A model generated the notes under the pieces. That model did no database searches and was not told the origin of the DNA. It was given only the letters and a program-made list of their open reading frames with translations. Below, in pieces: positions 1 to 7,204 of a stretch of DNA of 12,186 bases. This DNA comes from an uncultured Phycisphaerales bacterium (lineage in GTDB: Bacteria > Planctomycetota > Phycisphaerae > Phycisphaerales > SM1A02): positions 1-12,186 of the forward strand of contig CAMPIL010000073.1 of NCBI GenBank assembly GCA_946886375.1, given 5' to 3'. Positions within the stretch are counted from its first letter, which is position 1. Each line of letters starts with the position of its first letter. Both the position numbers and the translations under genes were made by a program.

Positions 1-1
1 G

Positions 2-340
2 AGCATGGCTGACGGTTCAAGCAACGCAGAGACGGCACGAGTGCTGGAAGAAGTTATCGCGCTTGATCCGCTGGACGGCGAAGCCTTGATGTTGCTGGGC
101 CAGCACTATTCCCGCGCGCCCCAGAACGACGCTGATCGCGCCATTTTCTACTACGAACGGGCTGCGAGCATCGAGGCATTCGAGGCCAACGCCCGAATTC
201 GCCACGCGCAGGTGCTCATCGGGATGGGACGATATGGCGACGCCATTCCACTGCTGCGCCGCGCGCAGGAAATCAAACCGCGCGAGGATATCGCACGCTA
301 TCTCGAACAAGTCGAACGCATCGCCAAATCCCGCCGTTGA
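2..340 (+). CDS. TPR-repeat protein, C-terminal part (5' end outside window)
   Basis: The reading frame is open to the left edge, so this is the end of a longer gene; the ATG at 5 is probably internal. The visible 111-112 residues are mostly amphipathic helices with tetratricopeptide spacing. One repeat runs from about residue 23 (ALMLLGQHYSRA, then the DRAIFYYERAASIE helix). A second starts near residue 60 (ANARIRHAQVLIGMGRYGDA, then IPLLRRAQEIKP). A basic C-terminal helix ends KSRR. TPRs are protein-protein interaction scaffolds, so partner and pathway cannot be told from this fragment. The stop at 338-340 is followed by a 129-bp convergent gap. That gap holds small inverted repeats (350-356 with 372-378; 377-381 with 387-391; 395-399 with 404-408) but no T-run, so no clear intrinsic terminator is seen. 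Confidence 0.75.
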   Translation, partial: SMADGSSNAETARVLEEVIALDPLDGEALMLLGQHYSRAPQNDADRAIFYYERAASIEAFEANARIRHAQVLIGMGRYGDAIPLLRRAQEIKPREDIARYLEQVERIAKSRR

Positions 341-469
341 AACGCATTTTCAGCGTCGACCGAAGCCGCAAACGCTGATCACTCGTTGATCGACGCGGCG
401 TCAGCCGCCCACGCCTCAATCATGTTGAGCGTTGGAACGGCACGACTTGGGGTCAATGGAATTACGGAA

Positions 470-1648
470 TCACCGCAGTTCGAAGCCGAACACGACTTCT
501 GAACTGTACATCGGGTACTCGATTCGACACCGATAACCGCGAAGGGTGTCCGCGTCCCAGCCTCGTTGCTCGCACACGTGAAGAATCATGTCCTGATACG
601 CGGGCGTGTCCGTGCTGCGGAACTTCGCAATCCCGCGGCCAAGGTTCTGGATCGATTCCAGCACGTCAAGCCGATCCATCTCGCGGCGGCCATCAGGCCC
701 AGGATTCAAAGCGCCGGCTGTTCGATAGATGTTCAAGTCAGGTTGCTGACCCGGAAAGATTCCTTCGTGCAAGAGCGCATCGAAGACGAATGTTCTCGTG
801 GGTGGATCAACGCCGATGGCCATCACGGTCTTGCGAGGTGACTCGTTCGCCTGCAGGCGGACTTGCTTATTTTCGGGCAGGTATGTCGCGTGGACCAGGT
901 CAACGGCGGATCGTGCGCCGACATCCTGGCTGTCAATTGTGTACTGCGCGACATCGCCGTGGCGAGTCACCTGCAACTGCGGCAGGGGCGAACTGCAGAA
1001 CTGCTCCAGCAGCAGGCCGCGCAAATGGTCGACCGGTTCACCGCTGATCGTCAGCATTGGCGAGTCGGCGCGGATGGTGTCGTAATTCACGATCGCGCCA
1101 GGCCTCACGCGGCGAAGGCCTCGAATGTTGTTGATGAAGATTTGATCGGCTCGTACTTCGCTGCGCGCGCTTGGATGGACAATCACCGTGTAATGCGCGA
1201 CATCGCACATCGTTCCTAAAAGGTGACTGGCGCCGCGATAGACCGACTGCTTGGCGATGAGTTCAACCTTCTCGCGCGCATCGGGAAGCCAGCCGCTGAT
1301 GATCGCATCGAACGCGCTTCGATCGCCGGCTTCGGCGTCGATCAGTTGCTGAAAGCGATCGACAGCCGCAAGCGCCTCGCGGATCAGCGCCCGATCGACC
1401 TTCTTTTTTCCCGCGGCGCGCAACAGACGCCGCAGCGGCTCTGGACCCGGGATCACATGGGCCACCACGATCGGATCGCGCTGCTGGGCCGCTTTCAGCA
1501 GGCGGCTGGTCAAGACTGTGTTCACGCCCAGCTGGTGTGCAAGTTTTTGAGGCCGGTGAGGACCACCTGGAATGGCCTGGAGGACCCTGCCGAACGCCTC
1601 AGCCAAATCGCGGCCGACTTCATTGATACGGGCTTCGATGGTGCGCAT
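470..1648 (-). CDS. Uncharacterised 392-aa protein with HTH-like N-terminus
   Basis: I do not recognise the full-length family. The frame is open further upstream (to 1846), but I start at the ATG at 1646-1648. From there the protein begins with a regular amphipathic helix (MRTIEARINEVGRDLAEAF), whereas the upstream 66 codons read like non-coding sequence. Residues 31-55 (HRPQKLAHQLGVNTVLTSRLL) look like a helix-turn-helix, and the next helix ends IPGPEPLRRLLRAAGKKK. The remaining ~300 residues appear alpha/beta, with no signal peptide or membrane segment. An ASHLLGTMCDV stretch (about 140-150) precedes a beta-rich half with several DP/SP turns. A cytoplasmic ligand-sensing transcription regulator is a reasonable guess from the layout, not shown. 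It is divergent from the propeller gene. On its own strand TATACT (complement of 1704-1709) could be a -10, with no good -35. Confidence 0.7.
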   Translation of the reverse strand: MRTIEARINEVGRDLAEAFGRVLQAIPGGPHRPQKLAHQLGVNTVLTSRLLKAAQQRDPIVVAHVIPGPEPLRRLLRAAGKKKVDRALIREALAAVDRFQQLIDAEAGDRSAFDAIISGWLPDAREKVELIAKQSVYRGASHLLGTMCDVAHYTVIVHPSARSEVRADQIFINNIRGLRRVRPGAIVNYDTIRADSPMLTISGEPVDHLRGLLLEQFCSSPLPQLQVTRHGDVAQYTIDSQDVGARSAVDLVHATYLPENKQVRLQANESPRKTVMAIGVDPPTRTFVFDALLHEGIFPGQQPDLNIYRTAGALNPGPDGRREMDRLDVLESIQNLGRGIAKFRSTDTPAYQDMILHVCEQRGWDADTLRGYRCRIEYPMYSSEVVFGFELR

Positions 1649-1751
1649 TTTTTGGCTTGTTCCGGCACTCGACGTTCCAGCCCTCCCATAGGGCTCTGAG
1701 CCAAGTATATCGCATGAAAAACCCGCTTGGATGGAAAGTTGGAAAACTTCC

Positions 1752-1779
1752 GTGACTTTTCTGAGAAAAGTGCCATACT
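1752..1779 (+). promoter_or_regulatory. Weak candidate promoter containing a perfect palindrome
   Basis: GTGACT (1752-1757) and CATACT (1774-1779) are separated by 16 bp and each match four of six sigma70 consensus positions. The spacer region carries a perfect inverted repeat, ACTTTTC-TGA-GAAAAGT, at 1755-1771. It could be an operator overlapping the promoter or just an AT-rich hairpin. It would give a leader of about 135 nt for the gene starting at 1922. The promoter match is weak and the assignment tentative. Confidence 0.22.
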
Positions 1780-1891
1780 GAGCGGACCGCTTGACATCTG
1801 GCGCTGAGAGATGAGCAAGGGCTGATCTGGTTTGCTGAAGGTTCACGGCGTCGTCGATCTCGAAGATTTGCTGTTCGTGCTCAGTATCAGA

Positions 1892-1913
1892 GGATGATGC
1901 GTCATCCCGGGAG
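1892..1913 (+). promoter_or_regulatory. Leader hairpin and ribosome binding site that fixes the 1922 start
   Basis: A 6-bp hairpin (GGATGA, loop TGCG, TCATCC; 1892-1907) is followed at once by GGGAG at 1909-1913, 8 nt before the ATG at 1922. The in-frame ATG at 1952 has no Shine-Dalgarno, so 1922 is preferred even though the hydrophobic signal core begins only after 1952. The hairpin may affect access to the ribosome site. Confidence 0.5.
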
Positions 1914-1921
1914 ATTCTTAC

Positions 1922-4252
1922 ATGAAGTCGTTTATCTACTCTGCCGTTTCCATGAACCGTTGGTTTTCACTTCTGGCATGCGCAGTCATCGGCGCGCCCG
2001 TCGCTGCGCAGTGTCCGGTCGATTGGATCAAGACCGACGGCTTCCCGGGCGCGGGTGTCGAGCCGGAGGTGTACGCAGTGACGACATGGGATCCCGACGG
2101 CGCTGGACCTCAGCAATCGCGCCTCGTCGCGGGCGGTCTCTTCAGGTACATGACCGACAGCATCGTTGACGGCATCGCGGCGCTCAACCCCGAAACTGGC
2201 CGCTGGGAGGATCTGGCTGGCGGCATTGACGGCTTTTTTGACGTCGACAAGCAGGGCAACGCCATTGACCAGGGGACCGTCTTCTCGCTCGGCGTTTATC
2301 AAAACGATCTCATCGTCGGAGGCATGATCACGCATGCCGGCGATGTTCCAGCCAACAGCATCGCACGCTGGGACGGCAAGCAATGGCATGCGCTGGGAGC
2401 CGGACTTAATGGGGCTGTCGGTTCAATCACGGAATACAACGGCGAACTGATTGCCACTGGAATCTTCTCAACGACAGGCAGCGGAACAGTCGTCAACCGC
2501 ATCGCGCGCTGGAACGGAACAACTTGGCTGCCGCTGGGAAGCCCGGCGGGCATGAACGGTCCCATTAATAACGTCATCGTGTACAACGGCGAACTTATCG
2601 CCACGGGTCAATTCACTTCCGCAGGCGGCGTGCCTGTCAACAACATTGCCCGCTGGAACGGCTCGATCTGGCAATCGCTCGGAACCGGTCTCAATGCAAA
2701 CGGGTTCGGCTTGGCTGTTCTTGGCAATGATCTTTATGTCGGCGGCAACTTCACACTGGCCGGCGGCGTGCCCAACACGCGCGGCGTTGCGCGCTGGGAC
2801 GGCGCCAACTGGCATCCGGTCGGCAACGGCACGCTCTTCGCCGTCGGCGATCTGGTCGCCTACAACGGAGACATCGTCGCCGCCGGCGGCTTTGTCGTCA
2901 CGCTTGGCGGCCAGCAGGTCATCGGCTTGGCTCGTTTCGACACTGCAACCCAGCAGTGGGGGGCCATGGACGGCGGATTCCTCGGAGGTAGCGGAGCATC
3001 AAACTTCGCCGTTTACAACGATGAACTCATCGCCGTCGGGTTTTTTCGCCGGATCGCCGATCGCACCGCGAGCGGCATCGCGCGCTGGTCCGACGCCACG
3101 CAATCATGGGACCGCTTTGGCCGTGGATTCAACTGGACACCAAGTGATTTCACGACGTATCGCGGCGACCTCATCGCAACCGGCGTGTTTGAATCGGCCG
3201 GCGACGTGGAAGCCAGAGGCGTCGCGCGCTGGGACGGCGAGGAATGGCATCCATTAGGAGGCGGCATCGACAATCTGCCCATGCCAATCACTGATTGCTT
3301 GACTGTCTACAACGATGAGTTGTACGTTGGAGGGCACTTCTTCTACGCCGATGGTGGCAACGTGCCGGTGCATCACATCGCGAAATGGAACGGCGATACC
3401 GGAACCTGGAGCGATGTGGGCGGTGGGGTCTCCGGCAGCGAGATACCGCGCATCCATGCCATGGCGGTGTACAACGGCGACCTCATTATCGCTGGTGATT
3501 TCACCGTTGCCGGCGGCATGCCCTGCTTCAACATCGCGCGCTGGGATGGCAAGCAATTCCATGCGATGGGCGCCGGCGTTGGCCAGGTGTTCTCGATGGC
3601 TGTGTACAACGGCGAATTGTACGTGTCGGTGTTCACAGGCCTCAACGGCATGCAGCGCTGGGATGGCGCACAGTGGCACGCGGTCCCCGGCGGCTTCAAC
3701 GGCTTCTCCATGACTGTCTTCAATGGCAAACTCATCTCCGGCGCGCAAACGCCACACGCATACAACGGCTCAACGTGGACGCCCCTGCCGGGTTGGAGTT
3801 GGAATCCCAATGGCATCGGCCTCATTATCTCCGGTTACGCGGTCTTCAATGGCGAGTTGGTCGTCGCAGGCATGTTCGAGGACCCCGCAGGAATCACCGA
3901 TTCCGACCATCTCGTCCGATTCGACGGCACGACGTGGAAATCGATGGCAACCGATCGCGGAACGACCGACTCCATTACCTCAGGCATCTGGGTCCACAAC
4001 GGCTATCTCATCACGGGCGGCCGCATCGATCATCGTGACGGAACCATGTCCAACTGGCGCCGCTTCGGACCGGTGTGCTCGCCCGCCGACATCAACGGCG
4101 ACGGTCAGGTGAATGTGAACGATCTGCTGGCGGTCATCAATGGCTGGGGCGCCTGCGGCATCACGTGCCCAGCCGACATCGCTCCGCCTCCAAGTGGTGA
4201 CGGCCAGGTCAATGTGATTGATCTGCTGATGGTGATCAACAACTGGGGGTGA
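1922..4252 (+). CDS. Secreted beta-propeller repeat protein with dockerin-like C-terminus
   Basis: A 776-residue exported protein. Residues 1-30 form a signal peptide with hydrophobic core WFSLLACAVIGAPVAA and likely cleavage after VAA or VAAQ. From about residue 125 to 715 there are roughly 13 copies of a 38-50-residue unit: (A)VYNGELIATG-F--AGG-VPVNNIARW(D/N)G--WH-LG-G. These alternate beta-strands and end in a W-x-x-L/V-G turn, as in kelch/galactose-oxidase-like propellers; the number suggests one large or two adjacent propellers. Residues 718-776 carry two dockerin-like motifs. The first is DINGDGQVNVND (723-734), with D/N at the usual calcium positions. The second is degenerate, SGDGQVNVID (758-767). 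Each is followed by LL.VIN.WG. This tail occurs on many planctomycete surface proteins, probably for sorting or attachment. No enzymatic motif is visible, so adhesion or binding at the cell surface is the likely role. Confidence 0.85.
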   Translation: MKSFIYSAVSMNRWFSLLACAVIGAPVAAQCPVDWIKTDGFPGAGVEPEVYAVTTWDPDGAGPQQSRLVAGGLFRYMTDSIVDGIAALNPETGRWEDLAGGIDGFFDVDKQGNAIDQGTVFSLGVYQNDLIVGGMITHAGDVPANSIARWDGKQWHALGAGLNGAVGSITEYNGELIATGIFSTTGSGTVVNRIARWNGTTWLPLGSPAGMNGPINNVIVYNGELIATGQFTSAGGVPVNNIARWNGSIWQSLGTGLNANGFGLAVLGNDLYVGGNFTLAGGVPNTRGVARWDGANWHPVGNGTLFAVGDLVAYNGDIVAAGGFVVTLGGQQVIGLARFDTATQQWGAMDGGFLGGSGASNFAVYNDELIAVGFFRRIADRTASGIARWSDATQSWDRFGRGFNWTPSDFTTYRGDLIATGVFESAGDVEARGVARWDGEEWHPLGGGIDNLPMPITDCLTVYNDELYVGGHFFYADGGNVPVHHIAKWNGDTGTWSDVGGGVSGSEIPRIHAMAVYNGDLIIAGDFTVAGGMPCFNIARWDGKQFHAMGAGVGQVFSMAVYNGELYVSVFTGLNGMQRWDGAQWHAVPGGFNGFSMTVFNGKLISGAQTPHAYNGSTWTPLPGWSWNPNGIGLIISGYAVFNGELVVAGMFEDPAGITDSDHLVRFDGTTWKSMATDRGTTDSITSGIWVHNGYLITGGRIDHRDGTMSNWRRFGPVCSPADINGDGQVNVNDLLAVINGWGACGITCPADIAPPPSGDGQVNVIDLLMVINNWG
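2294..4066 (+). repeat. About 13 degenerate coding repeats (propeller blades)
   Basis: Each unit of about 115-150 nt encodes a blade with the signature YNGELIATG and, 20 residues later, IARWDG..WH.LG. Clear units begin near protein residues 125, 170, 218, 265, 312, 362, 410, 459, 513, 557, 595, 638 and 688. The copies are diverged, so this is an old protein repeat and not a recent tandem duplication. The nucleotide string for ARW(D/N)G recurs almost unchanged in several copies. Confidence 0.75.
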
Positions 4253-4390
4253 TTCCCTCACCTCAAGTCGCGATTCATTCATCGAGCAGTTTTCACGATC
4301 ATTCTTATCGCAGCGGCGGCTGTGGCATTCGGTTTCAGCCAAACTAGTTCCGAGCCGCCGACGGACTTGGAGGTGGCGCCTTGTGCGCGC

Positions 4391-4406
4391 GGACTGGGTT
4401 CAGTCC
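4391..4406. other. Hairpin in the convergent gap between propeller and YfdX genes
   Basis: GGACTG-GGTT-CAGTCC is a perfect 6-bp stem with a 4-nt loop. An overlapping alternative stem uses TCCCG and CGGGA a few bases to the right. It lies 138 nt past the propeller stop and 47 nt past the YfdX stop on the other strand, where a bidirectional terminator would be expected. Neither side has a T-run, so it is not a standard intrinsic terminator. The neighbouring GTCATTCCCGCG (minus strand) recalls dispersed palindromic repeats of other bacteria, from memory only. Confidence 0.35.
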
Positions 4407-4453
4407 CGGAATGCGCGGGAATGACGCCGTGCCACGTGTGCATTGAAACCGCT

Positions 4454-5395
4454 TTATCGCGTAGCGTCTGATCTTCTTTCGGTCTCGGAGTGTCGCTTGA
4501 AGAATGAGGATAATTTTTCCTTGAGCCGGGCAAAGGCCGAACCGCTTTCCTGATCAGACTTGAGTTGTTTCTCCAGATCATCAATGGACTTTCGCAGAGC
4601 GTCGTATTCGGGATCGTTGCCGGCGTAGCCGAGTTCCTTGGCACGTTCGAGTTCGTTTCGGGCGATGGTCACCAGCCTCAGCGCCTCATCCTTGTTGCTC
4701 TGGCTTTGGGCTTGGGCCTCGTTGATCGCCGATTGCGCGACCACCATCGGCAGCGGCACGACGCGCTCGATGATGACGAGCGTATTCAGGGCGATCCGAA
4801 GCAGGTCGCTTGCCTCTTCGGTCTGGTTCTGGCTGAGAAACCGCGCGGCATCGCGCAACATGCTGGGATAGCTGGCCAGCGGCAGGTGATAGGTGCGGAT
4901 GCGAATCTCGCTGACCAGTCCGGCCAGCAGCACGCGCGCCGCGGGAAAATCCCTGGACTCAACGGCGTCTTCGGCGGCCTTGGCGCGCTGTCGGATCGCC
5001 TTCACATCCATCGGCGCGGTTTCGATGACTTCGACCTCGGCATCCACGGGCAGCAGTGCCGCCGCGGGATTGCGCGCGGTGAGGATGTTGATCTTCCCAG
5101 TCGCCCGTTCGAGCGCCGCCATCGCCTCATCGGTATTGCCGTTGGCGATCGCCTGAATCGCATTCTGAGTCTCTTGAATTGCGGCGGCGGCATCCTGGTC
5201 GATCGCGCTTTGGGCTTGTTGCTCGGCTTGCTGTCGTTGCCTTTCAATGTCAGGCTGAGCCTGAGCATTGCTTTGGGCGCGCGACTCTGCGGATGTGCCG
5301 TCGGATTGCTGCGCCAGAGCGCTCGAACTGCACTCCAGCCAGAGGATGAACGAAAGTGCGGTCAACGCACTGGAGATTGTGTTTCTGCAATTCAT
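4454..5395 (-). CDS. Exported YfdX-family protein
   Basis: A 313-residue protein. I choose the ATG at 5393-5395 over the upstream in-frame ATG at 5452 because AAAGG sits 8 nt before it and a signal peptide begins there (ISSALTALSFILWL core, cleavage near ALA-QQ, residue 28). Residues about 65-228 match the YfdX family: a helical segment AIQETQNAIQAI, the LLPVDAEVEVIE segment, LASYPSMLRDAARFL, and the hallmark ALNTLVIIERVVPLP followed by AQSAINEAQ. E. coli YfdX is periplasmic, about 210 residues long, and induced under the EvgA acid-stress regulon; its biochemical role is unsettled. This copy has an extra charged helical C-terminus (about 229-313, LKEKLSSFFKRHSETERR) and a Gln/Ala-rich linker after the signal (37-65). 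It is the last gene of the proposed minus-strand operon, 56 nt after the FlbD-like gene. Confidence 0.8.
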   Translation of the reverse strand: MNCRNTISSALTALSFILWLECSSSALAQQSDGTSAESRAQSNAQAQPDIERQRQQAEQQAQSAIDQDAAAAIQETQNAIQAIANGNTDEAMAALERATGKINILTARNPAAALLPVDAEVEVIETAPMDVKAIRQRAKAAEDAVESRDFPAARVLLAGLVSEIRIRTYHLPLASYPSMLRDAARFLSQNQTEEASDLLRIALNTLVIIERVVPLPMVVAQSAINEAQAQSQSNKDEALRLVTIARNELERAKELGYAGNDPEYDALRKSIDDLEKQLKSDQESGSAFARLKEKLSSFFKRHSETERRSDATR

Positions 5396-5451
5396 GATGC
5401 GAGCCTTTCGGTTGGATGATGGACTGTGTGCGATGTGGTGACGGGTACTCA

Positions 5452-5640
5452 CTATGCTGCCTTGGCGAGCCGCTCGGCGACTTCGCTGTGCTCGCCCTGG
5501 ATGCGGATGGTTTCGCCGTCCTCAAGTTTCACGAGGGTGATGCGATTGGGGTCGGTCGGATCGGGACGCACACTCAGGACGTATCGCGGGTTGATGTAAA
5601 TGGGAGTCGCACCAATGCTGTCAGTAAACGGAATGATCAT
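5452..5640 (-). CDS. Small FlbD-like protein (62 aa)
   Basis: It starts at the ATG at 5638-5640, with a strong ribosome site AGGAG (complement of 5648-5652) 7 nt upstream, which supports a real gene despite its size. The sequence looks like a compact beta fold: PIYINPRYVLSVRP, ITLVKLEDGETIRIQG, and a final helix SEVAERLAKAA. The order IxINPxxVxxVxP - ITLVxLxxGxxxxV - helix resembles FlbD-type small proteins (FlbD is a flagellar-associated family of about 60-70 residues). The match is to the pattern only, and no flagellar genes are nearby, so a flagellar role is not implied. It lies between the two-TM protein (77 nt) and YfdX (56 nt) in the proposed operon. Confidence 0.65.
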   Translation of the reverse strand: MIIPFTDSIGATPIYINPRYVLSVRPDPTDPNRITLVKLEDGETIRIQGEHSEVAERLAKAA

Positions 5641-5717
5641 GAGTGATCTCCTGGGTTGAGTTGTGAAACACGGCAGGGCGTTGCCGATCGAAGTAAGTCA
5701 GAGCCTTCGAGTGCGCT

Positions 5718-6695
5718 TCATGCCATGTCATGGTCGTCTTTCCCTTTGTTTCCGTTCCCGACTCGGCACAGTGGTTTCGCAGGCTGGCCGCGTCGCTGGA
5801 ACATCAAGTCAACTTCAGCGGGATTGTCGCGCATCACGACGCGGAGCAGATCGACAAGCTGCGGCGTCGCGTCTGGACGCTGCGCGAGTGTGTCGATGAG
5901 TTCCGGATCGATCCGGGAATAGTCGCCAGCGAAAGTTTCTTCTTCGAGCTCTTCCTGCAAGACCGTCAGTTCGCTCTCGGAGATTCGTCCAAGTTCCTCG
6001 CCCGTGCGCTGCTTGACCAGGTGCACCGCGCTCTGGCGATCCGTGGATCGATTTGCGTTTCCGCCGCGAATGTCATCGCCTGCCGCCTCCGCGGCCACGC
6101 GAGATTCCGGCCTGACCGTTGATGGGCCGCCGGTGTAAACGACTTTCACAGCCATGCGGCTGAGTCGGTCGTACACCCGCCGCTCCCCGATCAAAGGCCA
6201 CCAGTCATACAGAAAGATTTCCAGCGGCGTCCACATGGCGACCCAGCCGCCGATCAACATGCTCTGTTGCAGCACGTGCGCCAGCGGCGACGGGCCCATG
6301 ATTCGCACGACGGCCTCGCCGCCGATGAGCGATGCCGCGACGCACGACAATCCGATCGCGAGGCTGATCCAGCCCCGCCGCAGGAGCCGGCGGAGTTCCC
6401 ATCGCAACATCTGCGATCGGCGGGCAAAGTGCTCGCGGATCGCCTCGCCCAGCACATCCCCCTCATTCGGAAGACCGGCCGGCTTGTCCAGATACACGAT
6501 CAGCGCGGCGGGGGCTTTCGGCAGTTCCTTCAGTCGGCTGACGATGTACTCCTCGGCGTCGCGGTCAAGCACCTTTTCGTGAAACGGCGAAGGGTCCAAC
6601 GAGTCGAACAACTGGCTCAGTTCGCGGACATGCACCTCCACCACGCTGCTGTCTGCATGCACCTGATCGCCTGAAGTTGCACGCGCGCTGATCAT
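5718..6695 (-). CDS. Two-TM membrane protein with extra acidic C-terminal domain
   Basis: A 325-residue protein of unknown function. Residues about 17-107 are soluble and start with the motif DPSPFHEKVLDRDAEEYI, followed by ALIVYLDKPAGLP and a helix with a very basic end (RRSQMLRWELRRLLRRG). Two membrane segments follow, about 109-131 (ISLAIGLSCVAASLIGG) and 141-162 (LQQSMLIGGWVAMWTPLEIF), then LYDWWPLIGERRVYDRLSR. I recall this arrangement as a conserved but unnamed bacterial family. After a low-complexity linker (190-225), residues about 235-300 form a separate helical block (ISESELTVLQEELEEE, then DTLAQRPDATPQLVDLL). This block resembles small stand-alone proteins elsewhere and suggests a fusion. 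The ribosome site is AGGAGG/GGAGGG, 11 or more nt upstream of the ATG, a rather long spacing. Topology by the positive-inside rule puts both termini in the cytoplasm. Confidence 0.75.
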   Translation of the reverse strand: MISARATSGDQVHADSSVVEVHVRELSQLFDSLDPSPFHEKVLDRDAEEYIVSRLKELPKAPAALIVYLDKPAGLPNEGDVLGEAIREHFARRSQMLRWELRRLLRRGWISLAIGLSCVAASLIGGEAVVRIMGPSPLAHVLQQSMLIGGWVAMWTPLEIFLYDWWPLIGERRVYDRLSRMAVKVVYTGGPSTVRPESRVAAEAAGDDIRGGNANRSTDRQSAVHLVKQRTGEELGRISESELTVLQEELEEETFAGDYSRIDPELIDTLAQRPDATPQLVDLLRVVMRDNPAEVDLMFQRRGQPAKPLCRVGNGNKGKDDHDMA

Positions 6696-6745
6696 GGGAA
6701 ATCAATCCCTCCTCCTGTCACATGAATGCGCCGCGCTGCAGAGAT

Positions 6746-7165
6746 TCACGGCCGCCGCGCCTGTTTGCCGGACCGTTTCGCGGGCATGTCCTTCTTGGTT
6801 TGGCCGGGCAATGCCTCGCGCCGCCGAAGACGAACGATGGTGGTCGTGCCGTCTTCGGATTCGATTTCAATGTCGGCCTCATCGCCGGGCTTGGTGACGG
6901 TGACGCGCAGCGCACTGGGATGATCGACATGGTGAACCATGTATTCGTGGGGTGAATCGCCGAGTTCGACCAGGATGTCGCCTTTTTCTGAGCCTTTGGT
7001 TTCCAAACTCAATCCCTGCAGCGGCATCTCCTTGCTGGCGTACTGGTCGCCCAGTTCGCCGAGCATCTCCTCCAGGATCACGGCCCAACCCTGGTATTGC
7101 CTGCTCAGGTCAATCAGACTGTTCTGCCACTGGCTCCGCGGAATGTCAAGGGTCTCTATGCTCAT
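6746..7165 (-). CDS. DUF5335 family protein
   Basis: A 139-residue soluble protein. The core (residues about 5-113) fits the DUF5335 pattern as I remember it: an N-terminal helix LDIPRSQWQNSLIDLSRQYQ, GWAVILEEMLGELGDQ, the KEMPLQGLSLETK strand pair, ILVELGDSPHEYMVHHVDHP, and the ending ADIEIESEDGTTTIVRL. The fold is probably a small beta-sandwich or barrel; no catalytic residues can be named and no function is known. The last ~27 residues are a lysine/arginine-rich tail (KKDMPAKRSGKQARR) outside the core, possibly for nucleic-acid or membrane-surface contact. The ribosome site is weak (AGGCGG upstream). Such proteins are often found near BON, Dps and other stress genes, consistent with this context. 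It is 39 nt from the BON gene before it and 50 nt from the membrane-protein gene after it. Confidence 0.75.
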   Translation of the reverse strand: MSIETLDIPRSQWQNSLIDLSRQYQGWAVILEEMLGELGDQYASKEMPLQGLSLETKGSEKGDILVELGDSPHEYMVHHVDHPSALRVTVTKPGDEADIEIESEDGTTTIVRLRRREALPGQTKKDMPAKRSGKQARRP

Positions 7166-7204
7166 GCTTTCACCGCCTGTGGTAAGGAGTGGGATGCAAG
7201 GTCG

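Noticed and set aside
1223..1699. 158-codon + strand frame opposite the HTH-like protein
   Set aside because: It lies wholly inside the better-supported minus-strand gene and has no recognisable motif.
1649..1846. 66-codon N-terminal extension of the 470-1648 gene
   Set aside because: The extension covers the likely promoter region and the palindrome, and the folded protein clearly begins at the ATG at 1648.
4565..5419. 284-codon open frame on the + strand opposite the YfdX gene
   Set aside because: It mirrors the codon structure of the YfdX gene, which has a signal peptide, ribosome site and family motifs; the + strand product looks like no known protein.
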